From assembly GCA_964537925.1 (NCBI GenBank), contig CAZICV010000001.1:372001-436000 (forward strand): 64,000 bases of DNA, given 5' to 3'. Numbering within the stretch: position 1 is the stretch's first letter; every line of letters begins with the position of its first letter. Made by a program: the position numbers and the translations under genes. Shown here piece after piece: positions 10,253-18,487 of this stretch. Below the pieces are notes generated by a model that saw nothing but the letters and a program-made list of their open reading frames with translations, searched no databases and had not been told where the DNA came from. Source of the stretch: SLDF01 sp964537925 (GTDB taxonomy: Bacteria; Bacteroidota; Bacteroidia; Chitinophagales; Saprospiraceae).

Positions 10253-10759
10253 TTATTTTTGAATGGCCTGGCTCTTACCCAGCATCACGGCCCCTACCAT
10301 AGCGGATAGCAACAGTATGGACGTGATCTCAAATGGCAGGAGGTATTCGTTGAAAAGCGTATTGCCCAGGGTATGCACAAGCCCCATCGAACTGATATCG
10401 CCAGCGCGCTCCACGATCATCTGCTCAGACCCCTTCAGCGAAGCGACCAGCACCAGCAGCAGCATCCCGGCGGTAATCACCGCCGCGAATCGCAGCATAT
10501 TACGTTTGTGCGGCTCTGTCTCCTTGTTGAGGTTGAGCATCATGATGATGTATAGAAACAATACCAGGATCGCGCCGGAGTATACGATCACATGCACTGC
10601 TGCGAGAAAATGCGCGTTGAGCAGGACAAAGTGACCGGCCAGTGTAAACATGGTGATGATCAGGTACAATACGCTGTGTACCGGATTCTTGGAAAGCACC
10701 ATCATCAGGGCACACATCACTCCCAGGAAAGACAGGAAATAGAATAGATATAGTGTCAC
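10253..10759 (-). CDS. nuoJ: NADH-quinone oxidoreductase subunit J
   Basis: Membrane subunit of complex I, 168 residues with five predicted helices. The NuoJ pattern NPVHSVLYLIITMFTLAGHFVLLNAHFLAAVHVIVYSGAILVLFLYIIMMLNL covers helices 2 and 3. In the family this includes the helix that rotates during coupling. It lies 12 bases after nuoI in the operon. Confidence 0.94.
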   Translation of the reverse strand: MTLYLFYFLSFLGVMCALMMVLSKNPVHSVLYLIITMFTLAGHFVLLNAHFLAAVHVIVYSGAILVLFLYIIMMLNLNKETEPHKRNMLRFAAVITAGMLLLVLVASLKGSEQMIVERAGDISSMGLVHTLGNTLFNEYLLPFEITSILLLSAMVGAVMLGKSQAIQK

Positions 10760-10771
10760 CTGTATAGTTGA

Positions 10772-11341
10772 TTATTTGTTGTGGCTAAATTTTCTGTGCG
10801 TCTTAAACTCCAGTACGGCCGGGGTCTGGCGCTTGGTCACATCTACACGGTTGTCTACCGGTTCTACCAGCTTGTCCTTGCCATATATGAAACCATCGCG
10901 GTCAAAGTCGGTGAATACCAGCCGGTCAGTCAGGAAGATAGCTTCCTTCGGACAGGCCTCTTCGCAGAGTCCGCAGAAGATACACCTCAGCATATTGATC
11001 TCGTACACTGCAGCGTATTTCTCTTCGCGATAGAGGTTCTCTTCTCCTTTTTTGCGTTCCGCAGCTACCATAGTGATCGCTTCTGCCGGGCACGACACCG
11101 CACAAAGCCCGCATGCCGTACAGCGCTCAGCGCCCTTGTCGTCGCGCTTGAGTACGTGATGACCGCGGTATATCTCACTTATCTCCCGCTTTTTCTCGGG
11201 ATATTTGACTGTAGTCTTCTTTTTGAAGAAGTGCTTGATCGTGATCATGATGCCGCCCAGGATGGCAGGCAGGTAGATCCGTTCGAGAAAATTCATCTCT
11301 CGCCGGGCTACTTTCTTCGATCGGTTGGTGAGTGGTTGCAT
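10772..11341 (-). CDS. nuoI: NADH-quinone oxidoreductase subunit I
   Basis: Peripheral complex I subunit that carries two [4Fe-4S] clusters (N6a and N6b) and passes electrons from NuoG toward NuoB. Both ferredoxin motifs are intact: CTACGLCAVSCP and CIFCGLCEEACP. It has 189 residues, with an N-terminal amphipathic stretch that docks on the membrane arm. The first ATG (MQPLTNRSKK) is 13 bases after nuoH ends, and a second ATG 15 codons in (MNFLERIYLP) is an alternative start. Confidence 0.95.
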   Translation of the reverse strand: MQPLTNRSKKVARREMNFLERIYLPAILGGIMITIKHFFKKKTTVKYPEKKREISEIYRGHHVLKRDDKGAERCTACGLCAVSCPAEAITMVAAERKKGEENLYREEKYAAVYEINMLRCIFCGLCEEACPKEAIFLTDRLVFTDFDRDGFIYGKDKLVEPVDNRVDVTKRQTPAVLEFKTHRKFSHNK

Positions 11342-11354
11342 GCGCCCCTCTTTT

Positions 11355-12398
11355 TTAAGCGTTCTTGATTATCATGAACAGGCCTGTAAGCAGGATATTG
11401 GCGATCGCCAGCGGCATCAGCACCTTCCAGCCCAGGTTCATGAGCTGATCATAGCGGAACCTCGGTATAGTCCAGCGGATCCACATGAAGAAGAAGATGA
11501 AGAAACCCGTTTTGACCAGGAAAGCCAGTACGCCCAGTATAGTGATGGCGTTGTGGCTCAGCCCCAGATCGTTCATGAACGGGAAATTGTATCCTCCGAA
11601 GTACAAGGTGACCATGACCGCCGAGGATATGAACATATTGATATACTCCGCAAACAGGTAGAACCCGAGCTTCATACTGCTGTACTCCGTATGGTACCCC
11701 CCCACCAGCTCTGTCTCACATTCCGGCAGGTCAAACGGCGTCCTGTTGCACTCGGCAAAGGCGCATACCAGGAAAATGAGGAAACCCAGCGGCTGGTACA
11801 CGATGTTCCAGTAATTCCATTCGCCGCCTACACCACCGCCCTGCATACGGGTGATCTCGCCGAGACTGAGCGTACCGGTCATCATAATGAGCGCTACGAT
11901 CGAAAGACCCATCGCGATCTCATAACTGATCATCTGGGCTGAGGCACGGATCGCACCCAACAGCGAGAACTTGTTGTTCGACGCCCAGCCTCCGATCATG
12001 ATGCCGTATACGCCGATCGACACTACACCGAATACATAGAGTACGCCGATATTGAGATCGGTGATCTGCAGCGGGTATTCATTGCCTCCGAAAATGAGCG
12101 AACCGCCCCAGGGCACCACGACACCGGCCATCAGGGCCGTCATCATCGCCACACACGGCCCGATGACGAAAAGCCACCTGTTGGACATATTGGGGATGAT
12201 CTCCTCCTTCATGATGAATTTGAGACCGTCCGCCAGCGGCTGCAACAAGCCGTACGGGCCTGCACGATCAGGGCCTACCCTGTCCTGCAGGAAGGCTGCG
12301 ACCTTGCGCTCTAGATAGGTCGAGTATGCCGCTATAGCCAGTGTGATAGCAAAGACGACCAGTATCAGGATCAGCTTATATGTCAGGAAAGGCGTCAT
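11355..12398 (-). CDS. nuoH: NADH-quinone oxidoreductase subunit H
   Basis: Membrane subunit of complex I at the junction with the hydrophilic arm, forming part of the quinone chamber (347 residues, about eight helices). Typical family blocks are YLERKVAAFLQDRVGPDRAGPYGLLQPLADGLKFIMKEE (about residue 28-66) and FAECNRTPFDLPECETELVGGYHTEYSSM (about residue 215-243) with the conserved glutamates. The start codon overlaps the nuoG stop by four bases. Confidence 0.96.
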   Translation of the reverse strand: MTPFLTYKLILILVVFAITLAIAAYSTYLERKVAAFLQDRVGPDRAGPYGLLQPLADGLKFIMKEEIIPNMSNRWLFVIGPCVAMMTALMAGVVVPWGGSLIFGGNEYPLQITDLNIGVLYVFGVVSIGVYGIMIGGWASNNKFSLLGAIRASAQMISYEIAMGLSIVALIMMTGTLSLGEITRMQGGGVGGEWNYWNIVYQPLGFLIFLVCAFAECNRTPFDLPECETELVGGYHTEYSSMKLGFYLFAEYINMFISSAVMVTLYFGGYNFPFMNDLGLSHNAITILGVLAFLVKTGFFIFFFMWIRWTIPRFRYDQLMNLGWKVLMPLAIANILLTGLFMIIKNA

Positions 12399-13402
12399 TC
12401 CGGCAACGAAGGATTTTGTGTAGGTAATTGCCTGCCCTTCTGAAACTGGATCTGTCTCGCGACTTCCTGCTCCAATACAGGCAGATTGATCATTTCATAG
12501 TGATTCTGGGATATGACGGAGTCGTGGTCGATATGACGCGGTCCTTCTATGACCCAGTCTTCCATGGTCTTATGGTCATAGCGGCATTCATTGCAGATGA
12601 ACTCATGCACTTCGCCATACTGATCCTTGCGGGCGGATACACGCAGTACCTCGTCACCGGAAGTCCACAGCACCGTCTTGCCGCAGCACTTATCGCAATC
12701 GCGATGGGCGTCAAGCGGCTTTGTAAACCACACCCTGCTCCTGAACCGGAACGTCCGGTCCGTAAGCGCTCCTACCGGGCATACGTCTATCATATTGCCG
12801 GAGAAATCCGCCTCGATCGCCTTCTCGATATAGGTAGATATCTCGGCGGCATCACCGCGGTTGATCACACCATGTACACGTTCGCCGGTCAGTTGGTCAG
12901 CGACCATCGTGCAGCGATAGCAGAGAATACAGCGGTTCATGTGGAGCTTGATCTTGTCTCCGATATCGATCGGGTCAAACTCTCTCCTGTCTTCCTCGTA
13001 GCGTGTGCCTGCATCGCCGTGCTCATAAGCCAGGTTCTGAAGATCACACTCGCCGGCCTGGTCGCAGACAGGACAATCCAGCGGGTGGTTGATCAGCAGG
13101 AATTCTACGACTCCCCGGCGCACTTTCATCACCTCAGGGGAGGTCCTGTTCTCGACCACCATACCGTCCTGTACAGACGTAGAACAGGAAGCGACCAACT
13201 TGGGCATAGGGCGCGGGTCCCGCTCAGAGCCCTGGGCTACCTTCACCAGGCAGACACGGCACTTGCCGCCGCTCCCTTTGAGGGAAGAGTAGTAGCACAT
13301 CGCCGGCGGCACGGTTTTGCCACCGATCATCCTGGCAGCCTGCAGTATCGTAGTTCCGTCAGGAACCTCTACTTCTATCCCGTCTATGGTTACTTTTGCC
13401 AT
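12395..13402 (-). CDS. nuoG: NADH-quinone oxidoreductase subunit G, short form
   Basis: Iron-sulfur subunit of the complex I electron-input module. It has an N-terminal plant-type [2Fe-2S] ferredoxin domain (CYYSSLKGSGGKCRVCLVKV), the His/Cys-ligated cluster region (CPVCDQAGECDLQ), a CILCYRC cluster motif, and the Cys-rich beginning of the molybdopterin-oxidoreductase-like region (CDKC...ICNEC). It ends at 335 residues, so the large C-terminal molybdopterin-like domain of the roughly 800-900-residue NuoG is absent. This short form is common in Bacteroidota and no remnant follows, so I read it as a natural short subunit and not a truncation. Confidence 0.92.
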   Translation of the reverse strand: MAKVTIDGIEVEVPDGTTILQAARMIGGKTVPPAMCYYSSLKGSGGKCRVCLVKVAQGSERDPRPMPKLVASCSTSVQDGMVVENRTSPEVMKVRRGVVEFLLINHPLDCPVCDQAGECDLQNLAYEHGDAGTRYEEDRREFDPIDIGDKIKLHMNRCILCYRCTMVADQLTGERVHGVINRGDAAEISTYIEKAIEADFSGNMIDVCPVGALTDRTFRFRSRVWFTKPLDAHRDCDKCCGKTVLWTSGDEVLRVSARKDQYGEVHEFICNECRYDHKTMEDWVIEGPRHIDHDSVISQNHYEMINLPVLEQEVARQIQFQKGRQLPTQNPSLPE

Positions 13403-13430
13403 ATCTTCGATTTAGCTCGACATCAATGCG

Positions 13431-14789
13431 TTATGACTGCATAGCGCTTCCGCTCATCGCGATCGGCTCTATATGCAGGTGCTTCGGATTCTTTACTTTC
13501 TCGGGAAACAGTACATGGTATTCGAACTCCTCACGGAAATGCCTGATGGCACTGGCTACAGGCCAGGCCGCAGCCTCTCCGAGCGGGCAGATCGTATTGC
13601 CTTCAATATTCTTGGCCACATCTACCAGCAGGTCGATATCACTCATCTGGCCATGACCATTCTCTATGCGGTGCAGTACTTTCTCCATCCAGCCGGTGCC
13701 TTCACGGCAAGGGCTGCACTGCCCGCAGGACTCATGGTGATAGAACCGGGTGAAGTTCCAGAGATTGCGCACGATACATGCGCGGTCATCGTACACGATG
13801 AACCCTCCGGATCCCAGCATACTACCGCTCGCGAATCCTCCGTCGGCGAGTGATTCATAGCTCATGAGCCTTTGCTCGCCGGCCGCTGTCTTGAGGATCA
13901 GATCGGCGGGCAGGATAGGTACGGAAGATCCGCCCGGCACCACCGCTTTCAGCTTGCGGCCACCTGCGATTCCTCCGCAGTATTCATCCGAATAGATAAA
14001 CTCCTCGACCGGCAGACCCAGCTCGATCTCGTATACACCCGGCCTGTTGATATTTCCGCTGGCAGAGATCAGTTTGGTGCCGGTACTGCGGCCCACACCT
14101 ATCGCCGCATAAGCGGCCCCGCCCATACGGATGATCGGCGCTACTGCAGCGATGGTCTCCACATTGTTGACTACCGTAGGGCAGGCATAAAGACCGGATA
14201 CCGCCGGGAAAGGCGGTTTCAGGCGTGGGTTACCCCGCTTGCCCTCCAGTGATTCCAGCAGTGCAGTCTCCTCACCGCATATATAAGCGCCGGCGCCTGA
14301 ATGCACATATATATCCAGGGAATAACCTGTCCCCAGGATATCCCTGCCCAGGTAACCTGCTGCATGAGCCTCGCGGACTGCCTGCTCCAGGATCGGGATG
14401 ATGTACATATACTCGCCGCGGATATAAATATAGGCCGTGTTCGCCCCCAAAGCATAGCTGGAAACGATCATACCCTCTATGAGCAGGTGCGGAATACGCT
14501 CCATGAGGTAGCGGTCCTTGAATGTACCCGGCTCACTTTCATCGGCGTTGACCACGAGATAGCGGGGCTTATCGGTCTTTCTGTCCAGGAATGACCATTT
14601 CATACCGGAAGGGAACCCGGCTCCGCCACGACCCCTCAGGCCCGATGTCTTCACTTCCTCCGTCACTTCGTCCGGGGTCATGTCCTTCAACGCCTTGCGC
14701 ACAGATTCATAGCCACCTTTCTGCAGGTAGACTTCCATCGTCCGGATACCCGGTACATCGTTGTGCTCAAGCAATATTTTCTTTCCCAT
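13431..14789 (-). CDS. nuoF: NADH-quinone oxidoreductase subunit F (NADH-binding)
   Basis: Binds NADH and FMN and carries cluster N3, and so starts electron flow in complex I. The 452 residues contain the glycine-rich nucleotide-binding segment GLRGRGGAGFPSGMKW (about residue 50-65), the GAGAYICGEETALLESLEG motif, and the [4Fe-4S] motif ESCGQCSPCREGTGWM near the C terminus. All are intact. It lies between nuoE (64-base gap) and nuoG. Confidence 0.96.
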   Translation of the reverse strand: MGKKILLEHNDVPGIRTMEVYLQKGGYESVRKALKDMTPDEVTEEVKTSGLRGRGGAGFPSGMKWSFLDRKTDKPRYLVVNADESEPGTFKDRYLMERIPHLLIEGMIVSSYALGANTAYIYIRGEYMYIIPILEQAVREAHAAGYLGRDILGTGYSLDIYVHSGAGAYICGEETALLESLEGKRGNPRLKPPFPAVSGLYACPTVVNNVETIAAVAPIIRMGGAAYAAIGVGRSTGTKLISASGNINRPGVYEIELGLPVEEFIYSDEYCGGIAGGRKLKAVVPGGSSVPILPADLILKTAAGEQRLMSYESLADGGFASGSMLGSGGFIVYDDRACIVRNLWNFTRFYHHESCGQCSPCREGTGWMEKVLHRIENGHGQMSDIDLLVDVAKNIEGNTICPLGEAAAWPVASAIRHFREEFEYHVLFPEKVKNPKHLHIEPIAMSGSAMQS

Positions 14790-14853
14790 AGAGATACGAT
14801 CCTCGATGAAAACTCTGGTGTTTCACTTACCTGTCCTCTCCGGACATCATACT

Positions 14854-15411
14854 TTATACTTTGGTCAGTTGATTAGACCTCAGGTAGCTGCTCCGATTGC
14901 CGGAGGCCCTGAGTTCTTCGATCAGCCTGTCTACTTTTTCTTCCGTCAGATTCTCATAGTAGTCGGCGCCGCACTGCAGCATAGGAGCCGAGCCGCATGA
15001 GCCCAGGCATTCTACCGTTTTCAGCGTGAACATCCCGTCACTGGTCGTCTCACCCGGACCTATGCCCAGCCTGGCAGAGATGTATTGAACGATATCTTCA
15101 GCGCCGTTGAGCCAGCACGGACCTGTATGACATACTTCCAGCAGGCATTTGCCGACCGGCTCGAGGTTGAACATAGAATAAAACGTAGCGACCTCGTAGA
15201 CCTCGATCGGTTTGATGTTCAGGACAGAGGCCACGTAATCCAGTACAGGCAGGTTGAGCCACCCATCAAACTCGGACTGCGCCAGGTGGAGCAGCGGAAT
15301 AAGGGCTGATTTTTGCCTTTCCTCCGGGTAACGGCCTATGATCTCCCTGGCTTTTTCCATAGCCTGGTCTGAAAACCGGATCTCCTTTGACTGATTCTGT
15401 TCCATTATCAT
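14854..15411 (-). CDS. nuoE: NADH-quinone oxidoreductase subunit E
   Basis: 24-kDa-type subunit with the [2Fe-2S] cluster N1a, partner of NuoF. The thioredoxin-like domain shows all four cysteines: CHTGPC in the middle and CLGSC about 36 residues later. It has 185 residues. The start overlaps the nuoD stop by four bases; an alternative start is the second methionine. Confidence 0.95.
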   Translation of the reverse strand: MIMEQNQSKEIRFSDQAMEKAREIIGRYPEERQKSALIPLLHLAQSEFDGWLNLPVLDYVASVLNIKPIEVYEVATFYSMFNLEPVGKCLLEVCHTGPCWLNGAEDIVQYISARLGIGPGETTSDGMFTLKTVECLGSCGSAPMLQCGADYYENLTEEKVDRLIEELRASGNRSSYLRSNQLTKV

Positions 15412-16634
15412 GCGTCTAGTTCTCCTGCAATAATGTTCATACTACTCATGGTCAGGATCGCATCCGATAGCGAAGAACCACGTATGATCTCGGCATAGGC
15501 CTGGTAATAGATAAAGCACGGTCTCCTGAAGTGCAGCCTGAAGGGAGTACGCCCCCCGTCGCTGATCAGGTAAAAGCCCAACTCGCCGTTGGCGCCCTCT
15601 ACACAGTGATATACCTCACCCGGAGGGATATCCGACTCGCCCATCACGATCTTGAAATGATAGATCAGGGCTTCCATATTGTGATATACCTGCTCCTTGG
15701 GCGGGAGATAAGCTTGCGGTACATCCGCATGAAACGGGCCTTCCGGCATACGCGCTATAGCCTGGCGGATGATGGAAAGACTCTGCCGCATCTCTTCCTG
15801 CCGCACCATGAAGCGGTCATATACGTCTCCGCTGGAGCCTACAGGTATAGTGAAATCAAAATCTTCGTAAGAGCAATAAGGGTTGTGGACTCGCACGTCG
15901 TAATCCACGCCGGCTGACCGGAGGTTGGGGCCGGAAAAACTGTACTGAAGTGCGCGCTCCGCAGAGATACCACCTACGCCGATGGTCCTGTCCATAAAAA
16001 TACGGTTGCGTATCAGCAGCCGCTCAAACTCGTCCATCACTGCCGGGAACTCATCAAGAAACTTGTTGATCTTTTCCCAGGCTTTGGGCGAAAAGTCCCG
16101 CTCAAAACCGCCTATACGGCCGAGGTTGGTCGTCAGCCTGGCGCCGCAGATCTCTTCGTAGATCTCGTACACAAGCTCACGCTGCTGGAACATATAGACA
16201 AATCCCGTGAGTGCACCCGTATCCACGCCGATGACCGCATTGCAGATCAGGTGGTCCGTGATCCGCGCCAGCTCCATGAGGATGACGCGCATATACTGTA
16301 CCCGCTTGGGTATCTCTACGCCCAGCAGTTTTTCGACCGTCATGTGCCAGCCGATATTGTTGATCGGCGCCGAGCAATAGTTAAGACGGTCGGTGATCGG
16401 AGTGATCTGGTAAAGCGGCCTGCGTTCGGCCAGTTTTTCGAATGCCCTGTGGATATACCCGATGACCGGCTCCGAGTGGATGATCACCTCTCCGTCCAGG
16501 GTGAGCTGGTTCTGGAAGATACCATGCGTGGCCGGGTGCGTTGGTCCCAGGTTGAGGTAAGTGTACTGCTTGCCTTCCTGTACTACCTGCCCAAAGAGAT
16601 CGTTCGTTGATTGATTTACTGCCATAATGCTCAC
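15408..16634 (-). CDS. nuoD: NADH-quinone oxidoreductase subunit D
   Basis: 49-kDa-type subunit that forms the quinone-binding pocket with NuoB (408 residues). Family hallmarks are LGPTHPATHG near the N terminus (quinone-contacting His region), the GYIHRAFEKLAE segment, and a C-terminal arginine-rich LHFRRPCFIYYQ stretch. The frame opens with GTG at 16634, overlapping the nuoC stop. An ATG three codons in (16625) is an equally reasonable start. NuoC and NuoD are separate genes here, unlike the fused form in enterobacteria. Confidence 0.96.
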   Translation of the reverse strand: MSIMAVNQSTNDLFGQVVQEGKQYTYLNLGPTHPATHGIFQNQLTLDGEVIIHSEPVIGYIHRAFEKLAERRPLYQITPITDRLNYCSAPINNIGWHMTVEKLLGVEIPKRVQYMRVILMELARITDHLICNAVIGVDTGALTGFVYMFQQRELVYEIYEEICGARLTTNLGRIGGFERDFSPKAWEKINKFLDEFPAVMDEFERLLIRNRIFMDRTIGVGGISAERALQYSFSGPNLRSAGVDYDVRVHNPYCSYEDFDFTIPVGSSGDVYDRFMVRQEEMRQSLSIIRQAIARMPEGPFHADVPQAYLPPKEQVYHNMEALIYHFKIVMGESDIPPGEVYHCVEGANGELGFYLISDGGRTPFRLHFRRPCFIYYQAYAEIIRGSSLSDAILTMSSMNIIAGELDA

Positions 16635-17152
16635 CTTCCAAACATGGAATCATTTTTATCTTCCCGCATCTGGTCTTCCAGGGGATAGTATTTCCTGAGC
16701 GGGAATATGATCATATCCTCGACATTGAGTATACGTTTCAGGGTCGGGTGACCCTCGAAGATCACTCCGTAGAAATCGTATGTCTCTCTTTCCATCCAGT
16801 TGGCCCCGTCAAAGACACCGACCAGTGAGCGGATCACAGGGCGTTCTTCGGGCAGATAGGTTTTGATCCGTATATGCCTGCCTGCTATCAGGTCACGCAG
16901 CTGGTATACGACTGCGATCTGTTTGCTGTCCTCGTAGTGTATGCCGCAGATCGTCGTGAGATACTGGAAACCTGACGGGGTCAGGTTGTACAGGTACTCG
17001 ATCATATCGTAGACGGCGTCCGCATCAACGGTGATGGTCGGAAACCCGTAAAGCGACTCTACCTGGCGGATCTTCTCCTGGAACCTGGGGATCATCAGCT
17101 CCGGCAACTGCTGCTCGGCAGCCCGGCTCGTATCACTCGATTCCATAAGCAT
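16631..17152 (-). CDS. nuoC: NADH-quinone oxidoreductase subunit C
   Basis: 30-kDa-type subunit of the complex I connecting module, 173 residues. The family signature ERETYDFYGVIFEGHPTLKRIL lies near residue 130-150, with the Y-P-L-R pattern after it (FPLRKYYPLED). It overlaps the 3' end of nuoB by 20 bases in another frame, which is consistent with translational coupling. It carries no cofactor. Confidence 0.94.
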   Translation of the reverse strand: MLMESSDTSRAAEQQLPELMIPRFQEKIRQVESLYGFPTITVDADAVYDMIEYLYNLTPSGFQYLTTICGIHYEDSKQIAVVYQLRDLIAGRHIRIKTYLPEERPVIRSLVGVFDGANWMERETYDFYGVIFEGHPTLKRILNVEDMIIFPLRKYYPLEDQMREDKNDSMFGR

Positions 17153-17690
17153 TCAGCATTTTCTTGTACTCGGGTGTATCACGCCTGCGAAGCGATTCCG
17201 TCTCCACCAGGTGCTGTATCTTCAGTATACCGTCGATGATCTGCTCGGGACGCGGCGGGCAGCCGGGTACATACACATCTACCGGTATGATCCGGTCTAT
17301 GCCCTGCAGCACACTGTAGGTGTCGAATATGCCTCCGCTGGAAGCGCAGGCTCCGACGCTCAGCACCCAGCGCGGCTCGGCCATCTGCTCGTATACCTGG
17401 CGCAGTACGGGACCCATTTTCTTGGCGATCGTACCCATGACCATCAACAGATCCGCCTGGCGCGGTGAAAAACTGAGCCGCTCAGACCCAAAGCGTGCGA
17501 GGTCATAATGCGCACCCATAGTGGCCATGAACTCAATACCACAACAGGAGGTCGCAAAGGGCAAAGGCCAGATGCTGTTCTTCCGGGCCAGACCGACTAC
17601 CTTCTCAAGACTGGTCGCAAAGAAGCCAGGTCCTTCTACCCCGGCCGGACGGTCCATTACCTCTACATTCTTCAACGAGATCGTTTCCAT
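17133..17690 (-). CDS. nuoB: NADH-quinone oxidoreductase subunit B
   Basis: Carries cluster N2, the last iron-sulfur centre before quinone. The ligand motifs are visible: the adjacent cysteines in PFATSCCGIEFMA (about residue 43-55), a cysteine in SVGACASSGG, and the VPGCPPRPE motif. It has 185 residues, a normal length, and lies three bases downstream of nuoA. Confidence 0.96.
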   Translation of the reverse strand: METISLKNVEVMDRPAGVEGPGFFATSLEKVVGLARKNSIWPLPFATSCCGIEFMATMGAHYDLARFGSERLSFSPRQADLLMVMGTIAKKMGPVLRQVYEQMAEPRWVLSVGACASSGGIFDTYSVLQGIDRIIPVDVYVPGCPPRPEQIIDGILKIQHLVETESLRRRDTPEYKKMLNAYGIE

Positions 17691-17693
17691 AGG

Positions 17694-18062
17694 CTATTCC
17701 CACTTGAGGGCCTTCAGTTTTACGATATACACGAATCCAACCAGCAGGAATCCAAGGAACACCAGCATACTGATAAATCCGGTCATGCCGAGCTCCTTGA
17801 ACATAACTGCCCACGGATACATAAAAATCACCTCCACATCGAACAGTACGAAAAGGATCGCCACGAGGAAATACTTGATGGAAAAAGGAGCCCGGGCATT
17901 GCCCTTGGCCTCTATACCGCACTCGAAGACATCCGTTTTTACCTCGCTCTTTCTTTTGGGACCCATCAGGTGGGTCGCGAGCATAGTCGTGACAACGAAC
18001 CCCAGCGCTACTACGAACATGAGCACGACAGGGACATAATTCTGCAACTCTAACACTTCCAT
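17694..18062 (-). CDS. nuoA: NADH-quinone oxidoreductase subunit A
   Basis: Three-helix membrane subunit of complex I and first gene of the operon. It shows the family block PKRKSEVKTDVFECGIEAKGNARAPFSIKYFLVAILFVLFDVEVIFMYPWA with the conserved acidic residues of helix 2. The frame is open upstream to 18119, but I start at the ATG at 18060-18062 (MEVLELQNY). This gives 122 residues, the usual length, and leaves a leader behind the promoter-like element at 18164-18171. Confidence 0.94.
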   Translation of the reverse strand: MEVLELQNYVPVVLMFVVALGFVVTTMLATHLMGPKRKSEVKTDVFECGIEAKGNARAPFSIKYFLVAILFVLFDVEVIFMYPWAVMFKELGMTGFISMLVFLGFLLVGFVYIVKLKALKWE

Positions 18063-18163
18063 TATAAACGCGTCTACCTTAATTCGCTCTATGATCTCCA
18101 GGCAATCATGCAGCCGCAAATCTCACTCTTTCAGGCCTTCCGGCCCAATAAACAGGCGGCGCA

Positions 18164-18171
18164 CAAAGATA
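18164..18171 (-). promoter_or_regulatory. Likely promoter (-7 element) of the nuo operon
   Basis: On the minus strand the sequence TATCTTTG matches the Bacteroidota -7 consensus TAnnTTTG exactly. A TTTC lies 17 bases upstream at the place of the -33 element (consensus TTTG). It is about 100 bases before the nuoA start. No other strong element was seen inside the operon. Confidence 0.55.
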
Positions 18172-18402
18172 GAAAAGCCTTGCTTGGAGAAACTGTAAAC
18201 ATAACGCAAAAGTTTCAGAGGTAAAAACTTAATTGAAATCTCCTATGGCCAGTCATGCATCAAGGCAAAATATAAAATGGCTCACCCTATGACAGCCAGC
18301 ACAAACTCGCGGAAACAAACTATTTCCCATCTTCGGAGACCGCCGGTCCGTCGCGGATCAGAATAAAATTCCGTTCTTTAGTCGCTTCCCGTTTCTCTCA
18401 AT

Positions 18403-18444
18403 TTCAATGCCCTGAAGGAATTACTTCTCCTCCAGGGCATTGAA
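18403..18444 (-). terminator. Inverted repeat downstream of the amino acid permease gene
   Basis: Twelve-base perfect arms (TTCAATGCCCTG and its complement) with an 18-base loop that can pair further internally. It lies 44 bases past the permease stop in the 425-base gap to nuoA. There is no T-run on either side, so this is a structured 3' end of uncertain type. The rest of the gap (18063-18487) holds only the nuo promoter. Confidence 0.45.
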
Positions 18445-18487
18445 CCGGCATTGGCCGTCATAACGCTATATATGTTTCAAACCCGCT

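Noticed and set aside
12428..13444. A 338-codon plus-strand frame opposite nuoG
   Set aside because: It is an antisense shadow; nuoG has all cluster motifs.
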